Positions 39,070-47,765 of a DNA stretch of 64,000 nt are shown one piece after another (the first letter of the stretch is position 1; every line of letters begins with the position of its first letter). Under the pieces are notes generated by a model. The model saw only the letters and a program-made list of their open reading frames with translations, did no database searches and had not been told where the DNA came from. A program made the translations under genes and the position numbers. Origin of the DNA: Mycolicibacterium xanthum (GTDB lineage: Bacteria > Actinomycetota > Actinomycetes > Mycobacteriales > Mycobacteriaceae); NCBI RefSeq assembly GCF_019710635.1, contig NZ_JAIFZS010000011.1, positions 245,931-309,930 of the forward strand, given 5' to 3'.

Positions 39070-40284
39070 ATGGATCAGATGTGGGCCAACCGCGCGGCCA
39101 GTGCCGAGGCCGCCATCACCAAACGGCATCTTCGCAGGTTGTGGGGTATGCCGGGGACCCAACTCGGGGTGGTGGCGTGGCCCGCCGCGAGACGCTACCG
39201 CCGGTTCGCCACCTGGCACTACTGGTGGCAGGCCCACCTGCTGGACAATCTGGTCGACGCGCAGCTACGCGATCCCACACCGGAGCGTCTCGGCTCGATC
39301 GCCCGGCAGATCCGCGGCCACCACTGGCGCAACCTCGGATCCTGGACCAACAGCTACTACGACGACATGGCCTGGCTGGCGCTGGCCCTGGAGCGGGCCG
39401 GCCGACTGGCCGGGGTGAGCAGACCCAAGGCGCTGAAGAAGCTCTCCGAGCAGTTCATCACCGCGTGGGTGCCCGAGGACGGCGGCGGGATCCCGTGGCG
39501 CAAGCAGGACCAGTTTTTCAACGCGCCCGCCAACGGGCCCGCAGGCATCTTCCTGGCCCGTTACGACGACCGGCTGAGAAGGGCCCAGCAGATGGCCGAA
39601 TGGATCGACGAAACCCTGATCGACCCGGAGACCCACCTCGTCTTCGACGGCATCAAGGCCGGCTCGCTGGTGCGTGCGCAGTACACCTACTGCCAGGGTG
39701 TGGTGCTCGGGCTGGAGACCGAATTGGCCGCACGTATCGACGACACCGGCCACGAGCACGCCGAGCGGGTGCACCGACTGGTCGGGGCGGTCGCCGAGCA
39801 CATGGCGCCCGACGGGGTCATCCGTGGCGCGGGCGGCGGGGACGGCGGGCTGTTCCACGGCATCCTGGCGCGCTACCTGGCGCTCGTCGTCACGACGTTG
39901 CCCAGGCGGGTGGCCGCCGACGAGACGGCGCGGGAAACCGCGCGGGAACTGGTGCTGGCGTCGGCTCGGGCCGCGTGGGACAACCGGCAGACGGCCGAGG
40001 GTCTGCCGCTGTTCGGTGCGTTCTGGGAACGTGACGCCGAGTTGCCGACCACGACGGCCAAGCACGCCGAGGTGGTCGACGGTGCGGTGAGCTCATCGGC
40101 GATCCCGGAGCGCGACCTGTCGGTCCAGCTGGCGGGATGGATGCTGATGGAAGCCGCGCACACCGTCGCGGGCGACGAATCGGGTGCCGTCGCGGGCGAC
40201 GAATCGGGTGCCGTCGCGGGCGACGAATCGGGTGCCGTCGCGGGCGACGAATCGGATTCCCCCGAGACCGGCGCCGGTGGCTGA
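39070..40284 (+). CDS. GH76-family alpha-1,6-mannanase-like protein (Rv0365c type)
   Basis: A 404-residue glycoside hydrolase of the (alpha/alpha)6 type. The paired catalytic aspartates of GH76 are in SYYDDMAWLALAL near residues 96-108. No signal peptide is evident, so it is probably cytoplasmic or differently exported. Homologues sit in the same neighbourhood in M. tuberculosis. Possible role: acting on mannan-type chains such as lipomannan or LAM. The C-terminus carries four 8-residue repeats not expected in the family. The stop overlaps the nhaA start. Confidence 0.85.
   Translation: MDQMWANRAASAEAAITKRHLRRLWGMPGTQLGVVAWPAARRYRRFATWHYWWQAHLLDNLVDAQLRDPTPERLGSIARQIRGHHWRNLGSWTNSYYDDMAWLALALERAGRLAGVSRPKALKKLSEQFITAWVPEDGGGIPWRKQDQFFNAPANGPAGIFLARYDDRLRRAQQMAEWIDETLIDPETHLVFDGIKAGSLVRAQYTYCQGVVLGLETELAARIDDTGHEHAERVHRLVGAVAEHMAPDGVIRGAGGGDGGLFHGILARYLALVVTTLPRRVAADETARETARELVLASARAAWDNRQTAEGLPLFGAFWERDAELPTTTAKHAEVVDGAVSSSAIPERDLSVQLAGWMLMEAAHTVAGDESGAVAGDESGAVAGDESGAVAGDESDSPETGAGG
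40165..40260 (+). repeat. Four in-frame 24-bp repeats at the GH76 C-terminus
   Basis: Each unit encodes VAGDESGA; the first three are identical in DNA and the fourth ends in DS. Perfect DNA identity indicates recent expansion by slippage, so copy number may differ between strains. The array makes the protein tail acidic and ends eight codons before the stop. Confidence 0.95.
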
Positions 40285-42130
40285 GCAGCTTGCCCCACGG
40301 GGGTTCCCGCTGCTCCCGTCGCGGCTGATCCGGGGCAGCAAGGCCACCAAGACATCGGACAACACCGCGGCCGCCCTACTGCTGGCCTGTACCGTCTTCG
40401 CCATTCTGTGGGCGAATTCGCCTTGGGCGCAGAGCTATTCGCAGCTGCTGGAAACCCACATGGCGATCGGCTTCGGTGACGCGCACTTCGAGATGTCCGT
40501 CAAGCACGTCGTCAACGACGCGCTGATGACGTTCTTCTTCTTCATCGTCGGGCTGGAGGTGACCCGCGAATTCACCATCGGCGAGTTGACCGACCGGTCA
40601 CGCGCCGCGGTGCCGGTGGTCGCGGCTGCGGCCGGTCTGGTGCTGCCGGCCGTGGTGTTTCTGCTGTTCAACTCCACCGGGGAGAACGCGCAAGCCTGGG
40701 GCGTGGTGATCTCCACCGACACGGCTTTCCTGGTCGGCGCGCTGGCCATCATCAAACCCAAGTTCCCGGCGCGGGTGCGGCTGTTCCTGCTGACCCTGGC
40801 GGTGGTCGACGACGTCGGCGCGCTCGGCGCGATCGCGTTGTTCTACTCCGACAGCATCCAGGTGATCCCGCTGGTGGTCGCTATCGTGTTGATCGTTGCG
40901 CTCGCGCTGGTGCGTTTCGTCCGGGTGGCCCGCGGGCCGGCCTACGCCGTACTGGGGGTGGCGCTGTGGATCGCTCTGTACCTGGCGGGTGTCCACCCGA
41001 CACTGGCCGGTGTCGCGGTGGCGCTGTCGATCCCGGTGTTCACGCCGGAACGCCGGCCGGTGGAACGCGCCGTCGAGCAGATCAGGGCGTTCCGTCAGTC
41101 GCCGAACTCCCAGTACGCCCGGGAGGCCAGCCGGTCGCTGCGGGCATCGATCTCGATCAACGAACGGCTGCAGACGGCGGTCGGCCCGATCGTGTCGTTC
41201 GGCATCCTGCCGCTGTTCGCCCTCGTCAACGCCGGTGTCCGGCTGGACGCCGAGAGCCTGGCCACGGCGCTGCGCTCGCCGCTGACCTGGGGCATCGTGG
41301 CGGGCCTGGTGGTGGGGAAGTTCGTCGGCATCACCGCCGCCACCTGGTTGATGGCGCGCTCCGGGATGGGCGTACTTGCGCCCGGGCTGACGTTGCGCCG
41401 CATCGCCGGTGGTGCGGCACTGTCGGGAATCGGGTTCACGATCTCGCTGTTCATCGTCGACATCGCGATCTCCGAGCCCGGCAGGCAGGACCAGGCGCGG
41501 ATCGGCGTGCTGTCCGCGTCGATCATCGCCTTCGCGCTGGGCTGGGCGATCTTCCGTATCACCGACTGGCTCAGCCCGCCCGAGCCGGTCGGGTTGACGC
41601 TGCTTCGTCCGGTGGATCCCGACCGTGACCACATCCGCGGGCGCAACGATGCGCCACTGACCCTGGTCGAGTACGGCGACTTCGAGTGCCCGTTCTGTAG
41701 CCGCGCCACCGGCGCGATCGACGAGGTGCGCGACCACTTCGGCGACGACCTGCGCGATGTGTGGCGGCACTTCCCGCTGGAGCGGGCCCATCCGCGGGCG
41801 TTCGACGCGGCACGGGCCAGTGAGGCGGCCGCCCTGCAGGGCAGGTTCTGGGAGATGGCGCACGAGTTGTTCGAGCACCAGGACGACCTGGAGTGGTCGG
41901 ACATGTACCGCTACGCGGTGAGGGCCGGATGCGACATCGAGCAGTTCGACCAGGATGTGCGGGTGCACTCGTCGAAGGTGCTGCACCGGGTGACCGACGA
42001 CGCCGAGGACGCCGAGGCGATGGATCTCAACGCAACACCGACGCTGTTCGTCAACGGCAAGCGGCACAAGGGTCCGTGGGACGCCGCGAGCCTGATCCGG
42101 GCGCTCGAGCGGTCCCGGCCCGGCGGCTAG
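40277..42130 (+). CDS. nhaA: NhaA Na+/H+ antiporter fused to a DsbA-like thioredoxin domain
   Basis: A 617-residue protein. Residues about 30-430 are a 12-helix NhaA antiporter with STDTAFLVGALAI and the ion-binding Asp pair in LAVVDDVGALGAI. From about residue 440 follows a DsbA/Thioredoxin_4 domain with active site ECPFCSRATG, a cis-Pro in NATPTLFVNG, and a helical insertion. GTG at 40277 overlaps the end of the GH76 gene by eight bases; the longer frame to 40184 reads through the repeats antisense to sense and is rejected. Fusions of this kind occur in actinobacteria; redox control of the antiporter is a possible reason. Confidence 0.92.
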   Translation: MAEQLAPRGFPLLPSRLIRGSKATKTSDNTAAALLLACTVFAILWANSPWAQSYSQLLETHMAIGFGDAHFEMSVKHVVNDALMTFFFFIVGLEVTREFTIGELTDRSRAAVPVVAAAAGLVLPAVVFLLFNSTGENAQAWGVVISTDTAFLVGALAIIKPKFPARVRLFLLTLAVVDDVGALGAIALFYSDSIQVIPLVVAIVLIVALALVRFVRVARGPAYAVLGVALWIALYLAGVHPTLAGVAVALSIPVFTPERRPVERAVEQIRAFRQSPNSQYAREASRSLRASISINERLQTAVGPIVSFGILPLFALVNAGVRLDAESLATALRSPLTWGIVAGLVVGKFVGITAATWLMARSGMGVLAPGLTLRRIAGGAALSGIGFTISLFIVDIAISEPGRQDQARIGVLSASIIAFALGWAIFRITDWLSPPEPVGLTLLRPVDPDRDHIRGRNDAPLTLVEYGDFECPFCSRATGAIDEVRDHFGDDLRDVWRHFPLERAHPRAFDAARASEAAALQGRFWEMAHELFEHQDDLEWSDMYRYAVRAGCDIEQFDQDVRVHSSKVLHRVTDDAEDAEAMDLNATPTLFVNGKRHKGPWDAASLIRALERSRPGG

Positions 42131-42798
42131 GTGGTCGGCTCCGCCTCCGTCGCGCCACCGGCCTGCCTGGCGACTTTGCGCCGTTTGTACCACTCGATGA
42201 GCATCGGCAGCACCGAGAGCACGACGATCACGATGACGATCGGCTCGAGCAGCTTCTGGATGATCTCGAATCGGCCCAGCCAGTAGCCGAGCAGGGTCAG
42301 GCCGATGCCCCAGATCGCCGCGCCGACGGCGTTGTAGAGCGTGAAGACCGCGTAGTTCATCTTGGCCGCGCCCGCGGTGATCGGTGCCAGCGTGCGCACG
42401 ATCGGGACGAACCGGGCGATCACGATCGCGAACGGTCCACGCTGCTCGAAGAACAGATGCGCCTCGTCGAGATAGCGCTGCTTGAGGAAGCGGGCATTGG
42501 GCTTGAACATGGCGGTGCCGATGTTGCGACCGATCCAGTAACCGACCTGGCCGCCGAGGATCGCGGCAATCGGGATGAACACCAACAGCTGCCACAACTG
42601 GAAATTGGCCTGCACGCTGCCGTCCTGGGCGGCTGCTGCGGTGCCTGCGGCGAGCATCCCCGCCACGAACAGCAGCGAATCGCCCGGCAGCACCGGGAAC
42701 AGCACGCCGGACTCGACGAAGACGACCACGAGCAACCCGACCAGGGCCCAGGTGCCGAAGTAGCCGAGCAGGGCGATCGGGTCCAGGAAATCGGGCAT
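42127..42798 (-). CDS. DedA-family membrane protein (Rv0364 type)
   Basis: About 223 residues with five to six helices. Family marks: FPVLPGDSLLFVAGMLA near residue 40, GGQVGYWIGRNIG near 95, and the re-entrant FVPIVRTLAPITAGAAKM near 145 with conserved Arg. DedA proteins affect envelope lipid recycling and proton-motive force. Start is ATG 42798 or GTG 42822. Stops of nhaA and dedA share CTAG. Confidence 0.88.
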   Translation of the reverse strand: MPDFLDPIALLGYFGTWALVGLLVVVFVESGVLFPVLPGDSLLFVAGMLAAGTAAAAQDGSVQANFQLWQLLVFIPIAAILGGQVGYWIGRNIGTAMFKPNARFLKQRYLDEAHLFFEQRGPFAIVIARFVPIVRTLAPITAGAAKMNYAVFTLYNAVGAAIWGIGLTLLGYWLGRFEIIQKLLEPIVIVIVVLSVLPMLIEWYKRRKVARQAGGATEAEPTT

Positions 42799-42851
42799 CA
42801 GCGCGAGATTGTCGACGACCACGGCTCCGAGGGTACCGGGGCGGGCGGGCG

Positions 42852-42871
42852 GCTCCCGCATGCGCGGGAGC
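42852..42871. terminator. Short hairpin between dedA and fba promoters
   Basis: GCTCCCGC-ATGC-GCGGGAGC is an 8-bp perfect inverted repeat in the 219-base divergent gap. No T-run follows. It may be an operator or attenuator rather than a terminator, as both neighbouring genes point away. Confidence 0.35.
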
Positions 42872-43017
42872 GGGTCTACTGTCGGATAGGTCCTCCACAT
42901 CGCGGCCCCGGCAGCGATTGACGGGGGCCGGGCCCGGTACCGGATGGTGCTAACCGTGTGCGGTCGGGCCGTTCTTGAGATACTGCGTGCAAAGCCGGCC
43001 AGTCGAGAGGAAGACAG

Positions 43018-44052
43018 ATGCCCATCGCCACGCCCGAGGTCTATGCCGAGATGCTGGGCCGCGCCAAGGAGCACTCGTTCGCGTTCCCGGCCATCAACTG
43101 CGTCGGATCGGAGAGCCTGAACGCCGCCATCAAGGGATTCGCCGACGCCGGCTCCGACGGCATCATCCAATTCTCCACGGGCGGTGCGGAGTTCGCGTCC
43201 GGCCTGGGGGTCAAGGACATGGTGACCGGCGCGGTGGGGCTCGCCGAGTTCGCGCACGTGATCGCCGAGAAGTACCCGATCACCGTCGCGCTGCACACCG
43301 ACCACTGCCCCAAGGACAAGCTGGACACCTACGTGCGTCCGCTGCTGGCGATCTCCGCCGAGCGGGTGGCCAAGGGACGGAACCCGCTGTTCCAGTCGCA
43401 CATGTGGGACGGATCGGCGGTGCCGATCAACGAGAACCTGTCGATCGCGCAGGAGCTGCTCAAGCAGGCCGCGGCCGCCAAGATCATCCTGGAGATCGAG
43501 ATCGGCGTCGTGGGCGGCGAAGAGGACGGTGTCGAGGCCGAGATCAACGACAAGCTCTACACCACGCCCGAGGACTTCGAGAAGACCATCGAGGCGCTCG
43601 GCGCGGGCGAGCACGGCAAGTACCTGCTGGCCGCCACGTTCGGCAATGTGCACGGCGTGTACAAGCCGGGCAACGTGGTGCTCAAGCCCGAGGTGCTGGC
43701 CGAGGGCCAGAAGGTGGCCTCCGCCAAGCTCGGGCTGGCGGAGGGCTCCAAGCCGTTCGATTTCGTCTTCCACGGCGGTTCGGGGTCGCTGAAGTCCGAG
43801 ATCGAGGACTCGCTCAAGTACGGCGTGGTCAAGATGAACGTCGACACCGACACCCAGTACGCGTTCACCCGACCGCTGGCCGGTCACATGTTCAGCAACT
43901 ACGACGGCGTGCTGAAGATCGACGGCGAGGTGGGTAACAAGAAGGTCTACGACCCGCGCAGCTACCTCAAGAAGGCAGAGGCGTCGATGAGTGAGCGGGT
44001 CGTCGAGGCCTGCCAGGACCTGCACAGCGCGGGTCGCTCCGTGTCGGCCTGA
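43018..44052 (+). CDS. fba: Class II fructose-1,6-bisphosphate aldolase
   Basis: A 344-residue zinc aldolase of glycolysis/gluconeogenesis, splitting fructose-1,6-bisphosphate to DHAP and GAP. Zinc site ALHTDHCPKDK (His/Asp near 95-98), EIEIGVVGGEEDG near residue 160, AATFGNVHGVYKPG near residue 210, and FHGGSGS near 250 are all present. AGAGGAAG lies five bases upstream of ATG. A strong hairpin follows 24 bases after the stop. Homologue of the essential Mtb Fba (Rv0363c). Confidence 0.98.
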   Translation: MPIATPEVYAEMLGRAKEHSFAFPAINCVGSESLNAAIKGFADAGSDGIIQFSTGGAEFASGLGVKDMVTGAVGLAEFAHVIAEKYPITVALHTDHCPKDKLDTYVRPLLAISAERVAKGRNPLFQSHMWDGSAVPINENLSIAQELLKQAAAAKIILEIEIGVVGGEEDGVEAEINDKLYTTPEDFEKTIEALGAGEHGKYLLAATFGNVHGVYKPGNVVLKPEVLAEGQKVASAKLGLAEGSKPFDFVFHGGSGSLKSEIEDSLKYGVVKMNVDTDTQYAFTRPLAGHMFSNYDGVLKIDGEVGNKKVYDPRSYLKKAEASMSERVVEACQDLHSAGRSVSA

Positions 44053-44076
44053 GCCGAACGCCGAGTCTTACCGCGT

Positions 44077-44133
44077 CGAAACCCACGTTGTGCAGCGAAA
44101 GTGCGAGTGATCGCCTGCACAACGTGGGTTTCG
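44077..44133. repeat. Dispersed hairpin element, variant stem
   Basis: Perfect 19-bp arms, CGAAACCCACGTTGTGCAG and its complement, enclose a 19-base loop CGAAAGTGCGAGTGATCGC. The loop matches that of hairpin copy 2 at all but two or three bases, although the stem is different and compensated on both sides. It sits between fba and a converging gene and likely ends both transcripts. Confidence 0.9.
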
Positions 44134-44162
44134 CCGTGAAGAGCTGCTGTTAAGGCCCGGAG

Positions 44163-45014
44163 TCAGCCCGTCGGCGCCTGACAGATCTTCCAGTGGTCGT
44201 CGCGGAACTGCAGGTCGAAGCTTCGCGTCGAGCGGGTCTGCGGTGCGAACGCCATGAACGTCGTGACGTTGGCCTCGGCGTGGTCGCCGTTGATCACCAC
44301 CTGGTCGATGCTGGCGACCACCGGATACTGCTTGGCCGCCGCGACCCGGGCGTGCGTGTCCGCCCAGGCCTTGTCGTCGTAGCGGACGTAGCTGTCCCTG
44401 GTCGCCCCGCAGGTGATGCTGCGCAGCGTGGCCAGATCGCCGTTCTGCACTGCGACGTCGAAGTCCTCGATGGTGGACCGCACCATGTCCTCCTGCGACA
44501 TCGCGGGGGCCGAGTTACGGGTCAGCAGCAGGGTGCCCAGGACCGCGATGGCCGCCAGCGCGGCGACGATGATCACGACCGCCACCACCCAACCCCAGCT
44601 GCGCCGCTTGCCCGGCGGCTTGGGGACCTCGCCGCGCGGCGGGATCAGCTGCGGGCCGGCGGGCTTGTGGGCGGCGAACACCTCGGTCGGGCTGGCCGAC
44701 GGGTCGGTCACCGCGAACGACTCGGTGGCGGGGTCCGGGGTCCGGCGGATGATCTGCGTGGAGCCGGCGTCGAACCCGGACGGCGCGGTGAACCGGCGCT
44801 CACCGGGCTCCGCGACCGGGTCCACGGCGTTCGGATCGGCCGGCACCATGATCTCGGTGGTCGGTTCGTGCTCGGGATCCGGCCTGGGCAGCACCTCGGT
44901 GACTTCGGTGCCGTCGCCGCCGTGTCCGGAACCGTCCTGGGGTTCCTGAGCGTGGCCGACGGCCACCTCCTCGGCGGTCTCGTCCGGGCGATCGGGCCCT
45001 TCGGGGTTCGACAT
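44163..45014 (-). CDS. Membrane-anchored protein with Pro/acidic N-terminus and NTF2-like C-domain (Rv0361 type)
   Basis: A 283-residue protein. Residues 1-140 are disordered, acidic and Pro-rich; a single helix GWVVAVVIIVAALAAIAVLG near 145-165 anchors it; the outer domain of about 110 residues has a Cys in RSITCGATRD and ends in HWKICQAPTG. The C-domain resembles that of the 145-residue protein at 56.7 kb (SWKVCSTGPS), so both belong to the same DUF4878-like group. The inside-N, outside-C layout suggests envelope sensing; function unknown. Confidence 0.75.
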   Translation of the reverse strand: MSNPEGPDRPDETAEEVAVGHAQEPQDGSGHGGDGTEVTEVLPRPDPEHEPTTEIMVPADPNAVDPVAEPGERRFTAPSGFDAGSTQIIRRTPDPATESFAVTDPSASPTEVFAAHKPAGPQLIPPRGEVPKPPGKRRSWGWVVAVVIIVAALAAIAVLGTLLLTRNSAPAMSQEDMVRSTIEDFDVAVQNGDLATLRSITCGATRDSYVRYDDKAWADTHARVAAAKQYPVVASIDQVVINGDHAEANVTTFMAFAPQTRSTRSFDLQFRDDHWKICQAPTG

Positions 45015-45116
45015 CCCTGCTGTAGTCCTCCCTGGTGCCTACCGCACCGACGGTACCGCCGAAGCTTAGCCATCCGCCGTGCCTGCCGCCCGCGCCCGCA
45101 CGGCACAATGGGGTCC

Positions 45117-45533
45117 ATGACTCGGATGGGTGACCTGCTCGGACCAGAACCAGTGCTACTGCCCGGCGATCCGGCCGCCGAGGCCGAACTGGACGCAGCG
45201 GAGAACCCGGCCATCGTGGCCGCCGCGCACCCGTCGGCATCGGTCGCCTGGGCCACGCTCGCCGAGGACGCCCTCGACGACGACAAGGCGGTCACCGCCT
45301 ACGCCTACGCCCGCACCGGTTATCACCGGGGCCTCGACCAGCTGCGCCGCAACGGCTGGAAGGGGTTCGGGCCGGTGCCGTTCGCGCACGAACCCAACCA
45401 GGGCTTCCTGCGCTGCGTCGCGGCGCTGGCCCGCGCCGCCGATTCCATCGGCGAACGCGATGAGTACCAGCGCTGCCTGGATCTGCTCGACGACTGCGAT
45501 CCGGCAGCGCGCGCCGAACTCGGGCTCGGCTGA
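45117..45533 (+). CDS. DUF3151-type conserved mycobacterial protein (Rv0360c type)
   Basis: A 138-residue soluble protein with high similarity to Rv0360c, for example MGDLLGP, NPAIVAAAHPSASVAWA and TGYHRGLDQLRRNGWKGFGP. It looks all-helical with TPR-like spacing. No catalytic motif is visible. ATG at 45117 matches the Mtb start (MT.MGDLLGP). Ends one base before the converging CDF gene. Confidence 0.9.
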   Translation: MTRMGDLLGPEPVLLPGDPAAEAELDAAENPAIVAAAHPSASVAWATLAEDALDDDKAVTAYAYARTGYHRGLDQLRRNGWKGFGPVPFAHEPNQGFLRCVAALARAADSIGERDEYQRCLDLLDDCDPAARAELGLG

Positions 45534-45534
45534 C

Positions 45535-46431
45535 TCACCAGTTGCTGTTCTCGCACTCGCAGGCGGCGGCGGCGTCGGGCGGTTCCACCTGGACGGTCGA
45601 GTGATCCAGGCCGCGGGCGCTGAGTACGGCGCGCGCGTCGTCGAGGACCAGCGCCGCTTCGCGCCTGCTGGTCAGGTGCGCGGTGACCATGTCCTTTCCC
45701 GGCACCAGCGTCCACACGTGCAGGTCGTGCACCTCGGTCACCCCCTCGACCGCGCTGAGCGCGGTGCGCAGTTCCTCGACGTCGATGTGGCTGGGGGAGG
45801 ATTCGGACAGGATCCGCAGCGCGGCGCGGGCCAGCGCGATCGCCCTGGGCAGCACCCACAGTGCGACCAGCACCCCGACGACGACGTCGGCGTAGGGCCA
45901 GCCGGTGGTGACCGTGACGACCCCGGCGATCAGCACCCCGACGCTGCCGACCGTGTCGGCCACCACCTCCATGTAGGCACCCTTGACCGCCAGGCTCTTC
46001 TCGGAGTGTGACCGCAGCAGCAGCACCACCACGGCGTTGGCGAGCAGGCCCGCCAGCGCGACGACGATCATCGGCACGCCGGGAACCTCCGGGGCGTCTC
46101 CGATCCGCTCGACGGCCTCGTAGAGGATGAAGCCGGCGACTCCGAGCAGCAGAGCCGCGTTGGCGACGGCGGTAAACACCTCGGCGCGGTGCCAGCCGTA
46201 GGTCCGCGACGGCGATGCGCCGCCGTGTTTGGCCAGCAGCACCGCGGTGAGACCCATGAACATGGCCACCAGGTCGGTGAGCATGTGCCCGGCGTCGGCC
46301 AGCAGCGCGATCGAGTTGATCGCCAGCGCGGTGGTCAGCTCGACGACGAAGAAGACGGTCAGGACTCCCGCCGCGATGACCATCCGGGAGGCGCGGGCAT
46401 CGCCGTGGCTGTGGTCGTGTCCGGCTCCCAT
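45535..46431 (-). CDS. CDF-family metal cation efflux protein (ZitB/CzcD-like)
   Basis: A 298-residue transporter with six helices. The metal site residues are in ALLADAGHMLTD near residue 47 (helix 2, DxxxD) and VVADTVGSVGV near 158 (helix 5). His-rich N-terminus GHDHSHGD and a Cys-containing end (CECENSNW) could bind metal. Exports Zn2+ or a related divalent ion in exchange for protons. A palindrome nine bases before its start suggests control by an ArsR/SmtB-type sensor. Confidence 0.92.
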   Translation of the reverse strand: MGAGHDHSHGDARASRMVIAAGVLTVFFVVELTTALAINSIALLADAGHMLTDLVAMFMGLTAVLLAKHGGASPSRTYGWHRAEVFTAVANAALLLGVAGFILYEAVERIGDAPEVPGVPMIVVALAGLLANAVVVLLLRSHSEKSLAVKGAYMEVVADTVGSVGVLIAGVVTVTTGWPYADVVVGVLVALWVLPRAIALARAALRILSESSPSHIDVEELRTALSAVEGVTEVHDLHVWTLVPGKDMVTAHLTSRREAALVLDDARAVLSARGLDHSTVQVEPPDAAAACECENSNW

Positions 46432-46439
46432 GAACAGAA

Positions 46440-46463
46440 ATATATGCGGAATTTCGCATATAT
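46440..46463. promoter_or_regulatory. Metal-regulator-like operator upstream of the CDF gene
   Basis: ATATATGCG-N6-CGCATATAT is a perfect 9-bp inverted repeat. AT-rich arms with this spacing resemble ArsR/SmtB-family operators. It lies between the CDF gene and the divergent pyruvyl-transferase-like gene (start 43 bases away), so could affect both. No ArsR gene is in the window. Confidence 0.65.
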
Positions 46464-46505
46464 GGCAAGGGGGCGGCCCCGTCCGGCCTTGGCTACCATC
46501 TCCGG

Positions 46506-47765
46506 ATGGCCACGTCCTGGGAATCGCCTGTGTATTACCTGGTGGCCACGGCCGGCTTTCCGAACTTCGGCGACGAGCTGATCCTGGACGGGTGGCTCAG
46601 CCATCTGGCGCAGGTCGCCCCGCACGCCACGGTCTGGGTCGACACCCATTCACCCGGCCCGGCGCAGATGCTGTTCGGTGACGCCCATCCGAGGGTCAGG
46701 TTCACCGACACGCTGTGGCGGCTGTGCTGGGAGGCGCCCAGCGACGACGCCTGGGAGGTGGCCTCCTGGGTGCAGCATGCCGTGGCCAACCCCGGGATGG
46801 CGCCCCGCTGGCACCGCGGCATCATGGCCCTGCACCGGGTCGACGTGGTGCACGTGGTGGGCGGCGGCTACGTCAACGCGATCTGGCCGCGCCACATCGG
46901 GTTGCTGGCCGGGGCGGCCGCCGCGGCCCGGCACGCCGGTGCGCGGGCGGCGATGACGGGCCAGGGGCTGACCCCGGAGGTGCCCGGATCGGCGCCGCTG
47001 CTGCGCGCCCTGGCCGGCCGGTTCGCGGTGGTCGATGTCCGCGACGCCGAATCGGCGCAGCTGCTGGGCATCGACGCCGGCATCGACGATGCCTTCCTGG
47101 GCCTCGGGCGGCAGCGGGTGGTCCGGGCCAGCGAGGTCTGGCCCGACGAACGGCCGCCGGAGGTGATGGTGTGCCTGCAGTCCGACATGAGCGACATCGG
47201 CAACTCGGCCGTCGCCGGAGCGGTGCTGTCGATGCTGGACCGGTGGCGGGTCAGCGGCAACGACGTCTGCGTGGTGGAGGGGATTCCCCGGGTCGATCGC
47301 GAGGTCTACGCGCTCATCGAGCACGAGCTGCCGGGTGCCCGGTTCTATCCGTTCGTCGACGTGTGGGACCGGGGACTGCCCGTCTCGGCCGATCAGACGT
47401 GGATCTCGACCCGGTTCCATCCCCACATGGTCGCCGCGGCGGGCGGTGCCTGCGGCGTCGCGCTGGCGGTCAGCCCGGATTACTACGCCACCAAACACCG
47501 CTCGCTGATCGATCTCGGGTCGGGCTGGACGCTGGTCGACGATCCGGCCACGGTGCCCGCGCGTCCGGTGGGACGCGGTTTCGCACCGGACGTCGTCGAA
47601 CGGCTGCGGCACCAGAAGCTGGCGGCGGCCCGCGCGGTCTACCAGCCGCGTGCGGACTACAGCAAGGCCGACCAGAAGCGGGTCAGCCGGCCGCCGTCGA
47701 TGGACAGCGCCGGGGGAACCCCGGACAGGTCGAAGAGCCAGTACACCGCCCCGAAGAACCACTGA
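46506..47765 (+). CDS. Polysaccharide pyruvyl transferase-family protein
   Basis: A 419-residue protein with a GT-B-like fold. N-terminal ATAGFPNFGDELILDGWL matches the NxGDExI signature of CsaB/PssM-type pyruvyl transferases; VVHVVGGGYVN near residue 120 and STRFHPHMVAAAGG near 300 are the other conserved blocks. Such enzymes add ketal-linked pyruvate to surface sugars. In mycobacteria pyruvylated glycolipids exist, but the acceptor is unknown. Its last 109 bases overlap the opposing M50 protease gene; that tail (SRPPSMDSAGGTPDR) is low-complexity. Confidence 0.82.
   Translation: MATSWESPVYYLVATAGFPNFGDELILDGWLSHLAQVAPHATVWVDTHSPGPAQMLFGDAHPRVRFTDTLWRLCWEAPSDDAWEVASWVQHAVANPGMAPRWHRGIMALHRVDVVHVVGGGYVNAIWPRHIGLLAGAAAAARHAGARAAMTGQGLTPEVPGSAPLLRALAGRFAVVDVRDAESAQLLGIDAGIDDAFLGLGRQRVVRASEVWPDERPPEVMVCLQSDMSDIGNSAVAGAVLSMLDRWRVSGNDVCVVEGIPRVDREVYALIEHELPGARFYPFVDVWDRGLPVSADQTWISTRFHPHMVAAAGGACGVALAVSPDYYATKHRSLIDLGSGWTLVDDPATVPARPVGRGFAPDVVERLRHQKLAAARAVYQPRADYSKADQKRVSRPPSMDSAGGTPDRSKSQYTAPKNH

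Noticed and set aside
40184..40276. Earlier start for nhaA within the GH76 repeats
   Set aside because: It reads the 24-bp repeats in a shifted frame (PSRATNRV units); GTG at 40277 fits the NhaA N-terminus.
42799..44025. Antisense frame across fba joined to dedA (632 codons in all)
   Set aside because: Only the last ~223-231 codons are protein-like (DedA). The rest is the shadow of fba.
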